Positions 7,728 through 18,057 of a DNA stretch of 64,000 bases are shown here, in pieces; positions within the stretch are counted from its first letter, which is position 1, and each line of letters opens with the position of its first letter. Source of the stretch: Pedobacter chinensis (GTDB taxonomy: Bacteria > Bacteroidota > Bacteroidia > Sphingobacteriales > Sphingobacteriaceae); the NCBI RefSeq assembly GCF_003339865.1, contig NZ_QPKV01000006.1, positions 310,001-374,000 on the forward strand, written 5' to 3'. The notes below the pieces were generated by a model. The model had not been told where the DNA came from. It ran no database searches and worked only from the letters and a program-made list of their open reading frames with translations. The translations under genes and the position numbers were made by a program.

Positions 7728-8936
7728 CTAAAAATCGATTTTTAACCTTAAGCCTCCGTTGGTTAAGTTTAAGTTTTCTTTAGAGAAGGTTTTCATCGGC
7801 AATCTTAAAAATGGCTCAATGGCTATATTTTTCTTTGGAGATATTTTTTGTTTGTAACCTATGGAGAAATTATAAAAACCGATGTATTTATCAGGATCAA
7901 TGGCCGATTCTGGCTGTGGTTCGCTGGTTTTTTCTGCCACGATGAAGTTCTTTTGTTCCATTGCTCCGCTAGATGAAGCCATAGGCATGCTCTGCACCTG
8001 ATTGATCAGATAAGTGTTTTGCTGAGAATTATTCAGTACAGCCAATGCAGAAATTCCTACTCCGGTATATAGTTTATCGCTAATGTTGTATTTAAGCTCC
8101 AATGGGATATTGATTCCCTGAACTTTAGCATTAACAGATTCCAAATTCTTGCCTGATAAAGTTTGTGGGGCGCTGGCATCTAAAGATTCTGTGGAACTTA
8201 ATGATGCATACGAAACCCCTGAACTAATGGACAGCTTCTTATCGATGGCATAGGATAATGAGAAACCATAATTCATATTTACTTTGTTGTCATTACCCAT
8301 TGCCGGTGCCACATAAACACCAGGTTCCCATTTAGAATCTTTCTGGCTTTTTGATGCGCTGCTAAACTCATTGAATTTACTATCATGAGCCAATATATCT
8401 TCAAATGTTGGTTTTTTAAATACCTTTTCTTTTTTGTTTTCTCTATAAATATCAAAGCTCCTGTTGTTTGCACTTGCCAAGTTAATAGCGGTAAGTGAAT
8501 TTTCAAGGCGGTTATCATTTTCAATTACTTCGTGAACTGCTAACGAATGGTATTGTTCAACACGTTTTTGCGATTGATTGCTGGCAACAGTTATACCTGG
8601 AATGGATTGATTTTCTTTGATCAATGGTAAATTTAGTTGGTTTTTTTCTTTTGGTTGGCTGTTTTCAGTAGAAGATAAAGTGTTCTCCTCATCGGGTTTC
8701 TGAGTAATTGGTTTTGAATTATTTACAGCCATATCACTTTTAATGGTTTTTTCATTCAAAGAAAAAAACACTCCCCCAAAAACTAAAATTAAAGCAGCCG
8801 CAACCCACAAAGGCCAGTAAACAAAACGTTTTGGTTTATTCTCCTTTGCAGAAAAACGCTCCCAGGCACCATCAGAATAAGATTCTTCGTGATGTTGAAG
8901 CTGTGATGTGATATGCTCAATTAATTCCTTATCCAT
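7728..8936 (-). CDS. anti-sigma-like transmembrane protein with C-terminal outer-membrane beta-barrel domain
   Basis: 402-aa protein encoded 8 nt overlapping the ECF sigma factor, the usual place for its anti-sigma partner. The N-terminus (MDKELIEHITSQLQHHEESYSDGAWERF) looks like the short cytoplasmic part of Bacteroidota anti-sigma proteins. One membrane segment follows at about 40-58, then a polar low-complexity stretch to about residue 200. The C-terminal 200 residues have alternating beta-strand patterns (GVYVAPAMG, YGFSLSYAI, LYTGVGISAL, IAIEPFLRL) and end in F, like a PorT-type outer-membrane barrel. The combination implies a protein spanning the envelope. The anti-sigma role is inferred from position. 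Confidence 0.7.
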   Translation of the reverse strand: MDKELIEHITSQLQHHEESYSDGAWERFSAKENKPKRFVYWPLWVAAALILVFGGVFFSLNEKTIKSDMAVNNSKPITQKPDEENTLSSTENSQPKEKNQLNLPLIKENQSIPGITVASNQSQKRVEQYHSLAVHEVIENDNRLENSLTAINLASANNRSFDIYRENKKEKVFKKPTFEDILAHDSKFNEFSSASKSQKDSKWEPGVYVAPAMGNDNKVNMNYGFSLSYAIDKKLSISSGVSYASLSSTESLDASAPQTLSGKNLESVNAKVQGINIPLELKYNISDKLYTGVGISALAVLNNSQQNTYLINQVQSMPMASSSGAMEQKNFIVAEKTSEPQPESAIDPDKYIGFYNFSIGYKQKISPKKNIAIEPFLRLPMKTFSKENLNLTNGGLRLKIDF

Positions 8937-9513
8937 TTTTTTTATATGAATTAACCAATGTATTTAGATAAAGCGTACGTAACTTGTTTTTAGATCTGGT
9001 CAGGTAAACACGGCTTGAACTTTCCGGAATGCTTAACATTACAGCAATCTCGTCATGAGCGAAACCCTCAATTTCGTATAAGTTAAATACTAACCTCTGC
9101 GTATCTGGCAAGTGATTTAATAAATTTAAAATATCGTTAACATGAAGTTCTGAAGCGATAGATACTTGTGTAACCGGATGTTCATCTTCAGTTAAGTCGT
9201 CAACATAGAATTGAGCTTTTGCACTCCTTATTTTATCTATTGCTGTACGCGATGCAATTTGAGCAATCCAACCTTTGAATGATCGTTGCAATTCTTCCGG
9301 ATTTTTTGGTGGTTTAAAATTGCCAACATGCTTAAATATTTTTATAAAACTATCATTTACAAGTTCTTCGCTATCAGCGGGGTTCTTGGTATACCTTAAA
9401 ATAATACCCATTAAATAGCCATAAAATGATTTATACATCATTTCTTTACAGCTATTGTCATTTTTTACACAGCCTTTTAAAATTTCCTCAAAACTGAGTA
9501 TCTTTTTTATCAC
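8929..9513 (-). CDS. ECF-type RNA polymerase sigma-70 factor
   Basis: Extracytoplasmic-function sigma factor (194 aa). Region 2 is seen at about residues 25-95 (YKSFYGYLMGIILRYTKNPADSEELVNDSFIKIFKHV) and region 4 at about 130-185 (LPDTQRLVFNLYEIEGFAHDEIAVMLSIPESSSRVYLTRSKNKLR, a helix-turn-helix). It directs RNA polymerase to a specific regulon when released by its anti-sigma partner, encoded by the overlapping downstream gene. A -7 box (CAAAATTA on the plus strand, 9575-9582) lies about 60 bp upstream. The regulon cannot be told from the window. Confidence 0.92.
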   Translation of the reverse strand: MIKKILSFEEILKGCVKNDNSCKEMMYKSFYGYLMGIILRYTKNPADSEELVNDSFIKIFKHVGNFKPPKNPEELQRSFKGWIAQIASRTAIDKIRSAKAQFYVDDLTEDEHPVTQVSIASELHVNDILNLLNHLPDTQRLVFNLYEIEGFAHDEIAVMLSIPESSSRVYLTRSKNKLRTLYLNTLVNSYKKNG

Positions 9514-9574
9514 TCCCGTAAAGGATCTATTTAAGGTTTGATTAGTTTTTTGATAAGTGATTAAACTTATTCTG

Positions 9575-9582
9575 CAAAATTA
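9575..9582 (-). promoter_or_regulatory. putative -7 box of the sigma/anti-sigma operon
   Basis: Reads TAATTTTG on the minus strand, an exact TAnnTTTG match, giving a predicted leader of about 55 nt. Confidence 0.4.
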
Positions 9583-9635
9583 AAGAAATAACACCATCCA
9601 TATTTCAGAATGGTGTTAAATTCAACGGGTAGATA

Positions 9636-10337
9636 TTACTTGTTAGTCATTACAGCCAAGCCAAATTTTGTGCTGTCGGTTGTACTGCTTAATCCTTTTG
9701 CCCAAATGGTATAAATTTTTCCCTTTTCAATTTTAACTCCGGGAAGCGTTGCTTTTACTGTTGCAGAACCCGCATCCTTAACCTGAAAATTATAGCTTTC
9801 AGCAGGATCAATGGAAGTAAATGGTGTATATTCTTTAAAGGCTTTGCTGGTGAATAAGGCTGTAGCATTGCCTTCAACTGCTAAATCCAAAGCGGATGAC
9901 CCAGGACTTAAGTTAATGAAACGAACTTTTGCTTTTTCTGCATCCGGAGCTTTCAAATCATCTTCAACCAATAGCAGTTTTGTGGATTTTAATGTATCTA
10001 CCACAAAAACAGAGTAAAAAGATCCTGATTTTAAAACGGCTGATCCGCTGGTAAGATACTTTAAAGAATCTTTCTTCGCAACACCAACTAATCTTGTTCC
10101 GGGATAGGCTGCATAATATCCGCGATCATTGGTATACGTGAAACTTCCAATCTTTTGATTGTCTAATACAAAATCAAGAGCGGCAGTACCTGGAGATGCG
10201 TGTACATATCCAATTCCGGCGGCTTCAATCGGCTCATTATTCCAGTCTTTTTTACAAGCCGAAAATATGGTAGTTATGGTAAGGAGAGAGAGTACAATTT
10301 TTGTTGTCAGACTAAAGTTTTTTAGATTAGTTTTCAT
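9636..10337 (-). CDS. DUF4397 domain lipoprotein
   Basis: Surface or periplasmic lipoprotein (233 aa). The signal ends in a lipobox (TIFSAC, C28 would be acylated). The mature part carries the DUF4397 pattern twice: GYVHASPGTAALDFVLDNQK near residues 43-62 and VRFINLSPGSSALDLAVEGN near 138-157, which suggests two related beta-sandwich domains. Function of the family is unknown; it is common in Bacteroidota. It lies upstream of, and on the same strand as, the sigma factor gene, 122 bp away. Confidence 0.85.
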   Translation of the reverse strand: MKTNLKNFSLTTKIVLSLLTITTIFSACKKDWNNEPIEAAGIGYVHASPGTAALDFVLDNQKIGSFTYTNDRGYYAAYPGTRLVGVAKKDSLKYLTSGSAVLKSGSFYSVFVVDTLKSTKLLLVEDDLKAPDAEKAKVRFINLSPGSSALDLAVEGNATALFTSKAFKEYTPFTSIDPAESYNFQVKDAGSATVKATLPGVKIEKGKIYTIWAKGLSSTTDSTKFGLAVMTNK

Positions 10338-10906
10338 GTAGTTAAATCAATTTTTTAAATAAAATTGGTTAATGGCCATTAACACTTTTCTTCTAAAACG
10401 TTTAATGAAATGAAAACGCTACAGTGGGTAGGAATTTTTTTAATTTATCTTCGATAAGCACTTGCTTGGTTTCCACCTGCATAGAAATGACACAAGGGTA
10501 CTATGCTCCTTGCGTAAAACAAATCCCTGTTACGCATTCTAGGTTATAGGAAATGATGGAAGGATAGGAGGCCGTTGAAGCTTATGCAACACCATTCGGA
10601 TTTGCATGCCATTAAAGTTTAAGATAAACTTTGTTGAGACTCCCGTCATTGCGAACTGAAGAAAAGGTATGTGCGCTGGAGTGAAGCAATCTTTCCAATG
10701 CTGCAATTGGAATTACAATGGTAAGTAGATTGCTTCGTCGTTCCTCCTCGCAATGACGATTCATGTATGAAACTTGTTGTAAAATGATTGTTTTTAGGCC
10801 CTATAGCGAAAGCTTTAAGATTTCCGCCTGCGCGGAAATGACGTTGGTGTGTTATGCCTTTTGCTAAAACAAATCCCCGTTATGCCTAGTGCGGATACAA
10901 AATAAC
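10338..10906. repeat. gene-free stretch with dispersed repeat copies
   Basis: Bases 10541-10760 are a diverged reverse-complement copy (about 90 percent by eye) of 22714-22930. The copy contains the REP-like ends CGTCATTGCGA/TCGCAATGACG around 10646-10760. A second fragment, TAGCGAAAGCTTTAAGAT at 10804-10821, belongs to another dispersed motif. I see no protein-like reading frame or RNA gene in the rest. Confidence 0.65.
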
Positions 10907-10939
10907 ATTGCCTGGCCAATTTTTCATTGGCCAGGCAAT
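10907..10939. terminator. hairpin terminator of the ABC-F gene
   Basis: Perfect 14-bp stem ATTGCCTGGCCAAT/ATTGGCCAGGCAAT with a 5-nt loop, 32 bp beyond the ABC-F stop codon. Read on the minus strand it is followed by GTTATTTTG. Confidence 0.65.
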
Positions 10940-10970
10940 AATGCTCTTTAAAAAGGAAGCGCTTTAAATC

Positions 10971-12777
<1,807 letters not shown>

Positions 12778-12922
12778 TATGGGTAATTGTTGTCACTGTA
12801 GGGGAGACCCTCCAGCCGACAAAACAATCTGTTTCGACTATGTTGAATTGCTCATTAGACAGACTGCATCACAAGATTATTCATTAATTTTACTTTATTA
12901 ATCTGTGAATCTGCGGCTATCT

Positions 12923-13495
12923 ATGCAACCATTACTCGACACCATAAAAGCAACCCTTAGCAAAAGCAAAGTTGAAAAACTTGCGGCAATCGCTTCTGAT
13001 GAAACATTCTCTGTAAAAGATTTAATTGATTTAAGTTTTCATCATGATGAGCAGATTGGTTTCCGTTCAGCCTGGATTTTAGAAAATGTATATTCCCATC
13101 ATCAGGAAAGATTTTTGCCTTATGTACACTATTTCTTAGAGAGATTTTCCACACAAAACAATTTATCTGCATTAAGGCATTATGTTAAAATTCTAGCCTT
13201 CATGACCGGGAAAAATGCTCCTTCTGAAATTAAAGAAATCATCAGTGACTGCGATACAGATAAAATAGTTGAAGTTGTATTCGCCTGGCTTATTGATGAG
13301 AAAATCCCGGTTGCTGTTAAATCACATTGTTTAAATATTTTGGCCAATTTAATTCCTAAACATGGATGGATTAAAGATGAACTGATCCAAACCATGAATT
13401 TTCTTATCGATAAGGAGAGCATTGCTTTTTTTGCAAGAGTTAAACAGATCAGGAAACAGTTATCAGTGAGCAGTTCATCATTTTCAGTTAGCTAA
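12923..13495 (+). CDS. HEAT-like helical protein of unknown function
   Basis: About 190 aa, all helical, with pairs of amphipathic helices resembling HEAT/ARM repeats (DEQIGFRSAWILENVY, LSALRHYVKILAFM, VAVKSHCLNILANLI). No catalytic motif or signal peptide. The start was placed at the ATG at 12923 rather than the GTG at 12905, because the extra residues come from a repeat-derived sequence (AATCTGCGG type) common in this genome. Probably a cytoplasmic scaffold or interaction protein. The nitroreductase gene follows on the same strand at 78 bp. I do not recognise a specific family. Confidence 0.65.
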   Translation: MQPLLDTIKATLSKSKVEKLAAIASDETFSVKDLIDLSFHHDEQIGFRSAWILENVYSHHQERFLPYVHYFLERFSTQNNLSALRHYVKILAFMTGKNAPSEIKEIISDCDTDKIVEVVFAWLIDEKIPVAVKSHCLNILANLIPKHGWIKDELIQTMNFLIDKESIAFFARVKQIRKQLSVSSSSFSVS

Positions 13496-13573
13496 AAGTC
13501 AAATCTTTTCCGCATTGGTAAATTGCTTTTCGCTTTAAGCTTTAGTCTTTTGGCTTTTCGCTACTTTTACCAA

Positions 13574-14149
13574 ATGAGTACAGCATATGAAACCATAGTT
13601 AAAATCATTAAAGAACGCCGTAGTATTTTTCCGGCCAGTTATATCAAAAAAGAAATTCCTGTTGAGGTAATCAATCAAATTTTAGAGACAGCAAATTACG
13701 CCCCAACGCATAAGCTAACCCAACCCTGGCGGTTTACTGTGATTAGAAAGGCTGGATTGCCAAAACTAGGAGAGGAGCTTGGCAAATTATATAAAAAGAA
13801 GGTTTCTCCACAACAATTTTTGCAAAAGAAGTATGATAGCTTTGCAGAGAAAACGAGTCAGGCAGATTGTATTATTGCTATTAATATGGCTGTGAGTGGC
13901 AAAATACCGGAATGGGAAGAATTGGCTGCCGTATCTTGTGCCGTTCAAAATATGGCTTTAACTGCCGAAAGTTTAAAAGTTGGTGCCTACTGGAGTTCGC
14001 CACCGTTAATTGATGATTTGGGTGAATTTTTGGGCTTAACTGAAAATGAAAAATGCATCGGTTTATTTTACATGGGCTATCATAATGAAAAACCCTGGGC
14101 ACCAAACCGCACTCCAATGGAAGGAAAAGTAAAGTGGATAGAGGATTGA
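13574..14149 (+). CDS. nitroreductase family protein
   Basis: FMN-dependent oxidoreductase of the nitroreductase fold (191 aa from the chosen start). Seen: IIKERRSIFPASY near the N-terminus (the RRSxR-type FMN phosphate contact), ETANYAPTHKLTQPWRFTVI (typical ANYAPTHxxxQPW block), ALTAESLKVGAYWSSP, and a C-terminal FYMGYHN. Such enzymes reduce nitro groups, quinones or flavins with NAD(P)H; the natural substrate is not predictable. The ATG at 13574 is preferred over 13523 because the upstream residues are hydrophobic and not part of the conserved domain. Confidence 0.88.
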   Translation: MSTAYETIVKIIKERRSIFPASYIKKEIPVEVINQILETANYAPTHKLTQPWRFTVIRKAGLPKLGEELGKLYKKKVSPQQFLQKKYDSFAEKTSQADCIIAINMAVSGKIPEWEELAAVSCAVQNMALTAESLKVGAYWSSPPLIDDLGEFLGLTENEKCIGLFYMGYHNEKPWAPNRTPMEGKVKWIED

Positions 14150-14218
14150 GTTCTGAGTCATTAGTCTGGAGTGTTTAGTCTGCTACCAAAAATTTCATCT
14201 TTCATTTTCCATCAAAAT

Positions 14219-14671
14219 ATGCCTACCCTAAAATCTCAGTTATATCAGCTTTGTTTAAACTTTATTCAAAACCGAATAGAGAATATTGAATATTCTTTAC
14301 AGCAAGCCAGGCAGGCATCAAACGATGACACTAAAAGTAGTGCCGGCGATAAATATGAAACCACCCGCGAAATGATGCAGCAGGAAATGGACAGGAATAA
14401 CAAATTACTTTACGAAGCAGGACAACAGAAAATTGCCTTACAACAGGTAGAAAATGTTGATGTAGCAAAAACGATTAAAAATGGGAGCCTGGTTTTAACT
14501 CCAAAAGGTAATTTCTATATCAGCATCAGTGCCGGCGAATTGAATGTTGACGGACAAAAATTTTTTGCTGTTTCTCAGGCCGCACCAATCGGGAAGCTTT
14601 TTATGGGTGCGAAAGTGGGCGATGAGTTAAGTTTTAACGGGAATAAATATTTGGTGCAGGAGATTTTGTAA
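14219..14671 (+). CDS. GreA/GreB-like protein
   Basis: 150 aa from the ATG at 14219. The N-terminal half is a charged coiled coil (IENIEYSLQQARQ through EMMQQEMDRNN) with the acidic/polar tip SNDDTKSSAGDKYETTRE. The C-terminal half looks like the FKBP-like domain of Gre factors (QAAPIGKLFMGAKVGDELSF). True Gre factors rescue backtracked RNA polymerase through acidic residues at the coiled-coil tip; here the tip is shorter, so activity is uncertain. The stop codon TAA is shared with the first base pairs of the tandem repeat array that follows. Confidence 0.65.
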   Translation: MPTLKSQLYQLCLNFIQNRIENIEYSLQQARQASNDDTKSSAGDKYETTREMMQQEMDRNNKLLYEAGQQKIALQQVENVDVAKTIKNGSLVLTPKGNFYISISAGELNVDGQKFFAVSQAAPIGKLFMGAKVGDELSFNGNKYLVQEIL

Positions 14672-15722
14672 ACCGACTTACGAAATTTTGAAGGCTTGTG
14701 TTATGGGATAATTTCGTCAGTCTTAATGGTTTACACGAGCCTGATAATCAAGTGCTGAAACAGGTTCAGCAAGGCAACAGTGGTATATCTGTGGATTTAA
14801 AATCCACGGTTCGGTAATCGGGATTACAAATCCCGACCAGCTGAATTTGTAAACCGACTTACGAAATTTGAAGGCTTGTGTTATGGGATAATTTCGTCAG
14901 TCTCGTTGGTTCACGAACCTGATGATCAGGTGCTGAAACAGGTTCAGCAAGGCAACAGTGGTATATTTGTGGATTTAAAATCCACGGTTCGGTGGTCTGG
15001 ATTACAAATCCCGGCCAGCTGAATTTGTAAACCGACTTACGAAATTTGAAGGCTTGTGTTATGGGATAATTTCGTCAGTCTCGTTGGTTCACGAACCTGA
15101 TGATCAGGTGCTGAAACAGGTTCAGCAAGGCAACAGTGGTATATTTGTGGATTTAAAATCCACGGTTCGGTGGTCTGGATTACAAATCCCGGCCAACTGG
15201 ATTTTGTAAACCGACTTACGAAATTTGAAGGCTTGTGTTATGGGATAATTTCGTCAGTCTTGTTGGTTCACGAACCTGATAATCAGGGTGCTAAAGCAAG
15301 GCTTAGACAGTGTATATCGGTGGATTTAAGATCCACGGTTCCAGGGTCTGGATTACAAATCCCGGCCAACTGGATTTTGTAAACCGACTTACGAAATTTG
15401 AAGGCTTGTGTTATGGGATAATTTCGTCAGTCTTGTTGGTTCACGAGCCTGATAATCAGGGTGCTAAAGCAAGGCTTAGACAGTGTATATCGGTGGATTT
15501 AAAATCCACGGTTCCAGGGTCTGGATTACAAATCCCGACCAACTGGATTTGTAAACGACTTACGAAATTTCGGGAGGCTGTGTTATGGGATAATTTCGTC
15601 AGTCTTGTTGGTTCACGAACCTGATAATCAAGTGCTGAAACAGGTTCAGCAAGGCAACAGTGGTATATCTGTGGATTTAAAATCCACGGTTCCAGGGTCT
15701 GGATTACAAATCCCGACCAGCC
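14668..15722. repeat. tandem array of six 172-181 bp multi-hairpin units
   Basis: Six head-to-tail units begin with GTAAACCGACTTACGAAATT or a one-base variant, at 14668, 14849, 15027, 15206, 15379 and 15551. Each unit is a string of small inverted repeats: GACTTACGAAATT...AATTTCGTCAGTC (about 13 bp, one mismatch), GGTTC-AC-GAACC, CCTGAT-G-ATCAGG, GCTGAA...TTCAGC, GTGGATT-TAA-AATCCAC and (G)GGATT-ACA-AATCC(C). In units 4 and 5 the fourth hairpin changes to CTAAAGC...GCTTAG, with both arms altered together. It lies between convergent genes and starts in the stop codon of the Gre-like gene. Open frames in the array (for example 15170-15382, 15310-15624) only reflect the repeat period. A truncated tail runs to about 15765. 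Confidence 0.9.
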
Positions 15723-15828
15723 GGGAAACCTGATGATCGGGTGCCGAAACAAGTTAGCGTGCCCAGTGTATTATTCGAATTGCTTAATTCTGCGACAATC
15801 TGAGAATCTGCGGGAAAAGAACAAGAAC

Positions 15829-16983
15829 TTATTTCACTCCAATTCGTTCAGCAAAAGCCGGAACTAAATAAGCTTTCAGCTCATTAAAAGGAATAAAAAC
15901 AACAATTTGGCCTTGGGCATAACTTGCTACTTCGTACGGATTATACATGAAGGCTAGGCCATTATCATTGAAATAAAAATTCTTATTGGGTTTTAAGAAA
16001 TTGTCAAATAAAACGCTGTTGATTTCGTCCTGAGGCTTAATGTTGTATTGTTTTCTGAGATTCTTTTCCAGCAATTTCTGTAAAGTGTTCGAGTCAATTT
16101 TTACCACATCACTTAAAATCATCTGTTTTTTATGCTGAACATCCAAACAAAACATGGTACTGCTGTAATTTCCATGCGCACCACCAGTATAAGCATCAGC
16201 CAAAAAATCGATCACTACAAAACCATTTCCGTTGTAAGAGATGGATTGCTGACTATTATTGGTATAATTCATCCATTCTTCAAAACCCCGGTCTGGACCT
16301 GATTTTTGCTGTTCTGCAATTTCCTTTTTGTAGTCAGAAAAATAAGCTTCTGCAATCTTCTTAAATCCAATTTCGCGGTCTACGTTTCCCGGTGTGATAC
16401 CTGAGATACGTTTTAGCTGATTATTTAACCAGTTGCCACTTTCATCGCTTGCCCTGGCCTGCAAATATTCAAAACTAATTGAGGCAACCGGAGATTTTGT
16501 TCTATCTGCAAAAGCTTTAGTAGAGTCTTCATATAAGCCTGCAGAAAATTCATAGCTTCCTGCAGGATATTTCTCCACCAGCCGTACGGGGAAGTTTTTC
16601 GTTTTATCGCCGTTTTCCCAACTGCCATTAAATCCGTTGCCGGTCCATTTTAAATGCAAATGAGCTTGTTTTGCGTCTTTATCAAAATAATAATCGTAAA
16701 AACTGTTTTCCGATAGCACTACGCTGTCTTTCCCGATAATGGTATCAGTTGATAAATTGAGCCAGGACCCCTCATAAAAATAATTCCCGTCATAATCGCC
16801 ATTAACTTTTTGCAGGTTCATTACCACCCGTTTTCCGGCAATGGTGCCTTCCAGTCTTTTATAAAAGTTTTCAGGTAATTCTGTTCTTAAGTTTGATCCG
16901 GTATCATCGTTCGCACTATTTTTGGGATTATTACAGGCAAATAATATCACTAAACCAAAAAGTAAGAAGACAAGATTTTTCAT
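15829..16983 (-). CDS. lipoprotein with DUF4163/DUF3298-type C-terminus
   Basis: Probable periplasmic or outer-membrane lipoprotein (384 aa). The ATG at 16983 gives a normal lipoprotein signal (MKNLVFLLFGLVILFAC, C17); the upstream ATG at 17004 adds seven unlikely residues. The C-terminal half, from GNGFVVIDFLADAYTGGAHGNYSSTMFCLDVQHKKQMILSDVV onward, resembles the DUF4163 plus DUF3298 (RsiV-like) domains, with the typical GGAHG motif. These domains bind cell-wall-related ligands in some anti-sigma factors, but no sigma gene is adjacent here. The gene is followed upstream on the same strand by two polysaccharide deacetylases, so a cell-envelope role fits. Confidence 0.8.
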   Translation of the reverse strand: MKNLVFLLFGLVILFACNNPKNSANDDTGSNLRTELPENFYKRLEGTIAGKRVVMNLQKVNGDYDGNYFYEGSWLNLSTDTIIGKDSVVLSENSFYDYYFDKDAKQAHLHLKWTGNGFNGSWENGDKTKNFPVRLVEKYPAGSYEFSAGLYEDSTKAFADRTKSPVASISFEYLQARASDESGNWLNNQLKRISGITPGNVDREIGFKKIAEAYFSDYKKEIAEQQKSGPDRGFEEWMNYTNNSQQSISYNGNGFVVIDFLADAYTGGAHGNYSSTMFCLDVQHKKQMILSDVVKIDSNTLQKLLEKNLRKQYNIKPQDEINSVLFDNFLKPNKNFYFNDNGLAFMYNPYEVASYAQGQIVVFIPFNELKAYLVPAFAERIGVK

Positions 16984-17022
16984 AACGGCACAATTAATTC
17001 CCACTGTATTTTACAGATGAAA

Positions 17023-17904
17023 CTATGGTTTTGTTTTATTAAAACTCTTGTTTATGCTGTAATAAAGGTTTTTAGCGGAGTATCTTCCCGGGTCAATTAT
17101 TCTGCGAATGGTATAAAGCGGATAATTTTCGTCTCGGGGTGTAGACAGAATAAAAGCGGCCTTAAAACCATGTTCTTTTAACTTGTGTAAGTTCGAAGCT
17201 TTGAAAACTCCGTATGGATAAGCAAAATATTCAACCTTCTTTCCTGTGATTTCTTCCAGTTTTTTGGTAGGTTCATCAATTTGAGTCTTCCAATCTTCAT
17301 CGGTAAACTGCGTAAAGTTTTTATGGTCATAAGTGTGACTGGCAATTGTATTCCCTTCATCAGAGAGTTGTTTGATGTTTTCACGTGTCATATAACCTAT
17401 TCGTCCCTTTCTGCCAATCGAAACCGTCATGATAAAATAAACGCCTTTAAAACCATACTTTTTCAATGTGGAAGCCCCAACTGTAAACTGATCTAAATCG
17501 GTATCATCAAATGTGATCATAATTGGTTTTTCCGGCAGTTTTGCACCATAAACCAGATAATCGTAAAGTTGATCGGGCAAAATGGTATGATAGCCGCTAT
17601 CTGCCAGCATTTTAATATGTTCTCTGAATTTATCAGGAGAAATAATGTCGTCATTCGCCCTTTTACTATCGGTTGGCAAACTATTTCTGATTTGATGATA
17701 GCATAAAACCGGTACTTCCTTACGGGCTAAAATTGTTTTAGCATCGGCGGGTTTTTGCTTAATGGTATCTTTTTTTAGATCTGCTGGTGTAACCTCATCA
17801 ACAACTTTTTGTGTAGACTCTTGATTGCCGCAGGCCAGTAAAAATAAACCGATTATTATGAATGATAAGAGGGGATGGAAGGTTAGTTTGAGATTTTTAT
17901 TCAA
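17023..17904 (-). CDS. polysaccharide deacetylase lipoprotein (copy 1)
   Basis: NodB-homology carbohydrate esterase family 4 protein (293 aa) that removes N- or O-acetyl groups from cell-wall or extracellular polysaccharide. A lipobox is at LLAC (C25). Motif 1 is TFDD (D133, D134) and motif 2 is SHTYDH (H190, H194), so the metal triad Asp-His-His is complete. Later motifs FAYPYGVF and RRIIDPGRY are present. It is a close paralogue of the next gene (copy 2), with near-identical blocks such as ILARKxVPxLCYHQxRN and VSIGRKG. The two are separated by 153 bp on the same strand. Confidence 0.92.
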   Translation of the reverse strand: MNKNLKLTFHPLLSFIIIGLFLLACGNQESTQKVVDEVTPADLKKDTIKQKPADAKTILARKEVPVLCYHQIRNSLPTDSKRANDDIISPDKFREHIKMLADSGYHTILPDQLYDYLVYGAKLPEKPIMITFDDTDLDQFTVGASTLKKYGFKGVYFIMTVSIGRKGRIGYMTRENIKQLSDEGNTIASHTYDHKNFTQFTDEDWKTQIDEPTKKLEEITGKKVEYFAYPYGVFKASNLHKLKEHGFKAAFILSTPRDENYPLYTIRRIIDPGRYSAKNLYYSINKSFNKTKP

Positions 17905-18057
17905 TTTTTATAACATTATTTAATCAAGATACTGCGTTTATTTCAAGGTTTTATTGCCCAAATCTTTAATTGTATTGCATCATTCCCACATTTGCGGGAA
18001 TAACGCAATACAATAAATTTCGATAAAATTTTATATCTCAAACAGCCATTAAGTAAT

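Noticed and set aside
14668..15722. CRISPR array or integron attC array
   Set aside because: Units are about 175 bp with no spacer/repeat alternation, and no GTTRRRY/RYYYAAC core sites or integrase are seen.
15170..15752. Several overlapping frames (70-104 codons) on both strands
   Set aside because: They are periodic translations of the tandem array and break when unit length changes.
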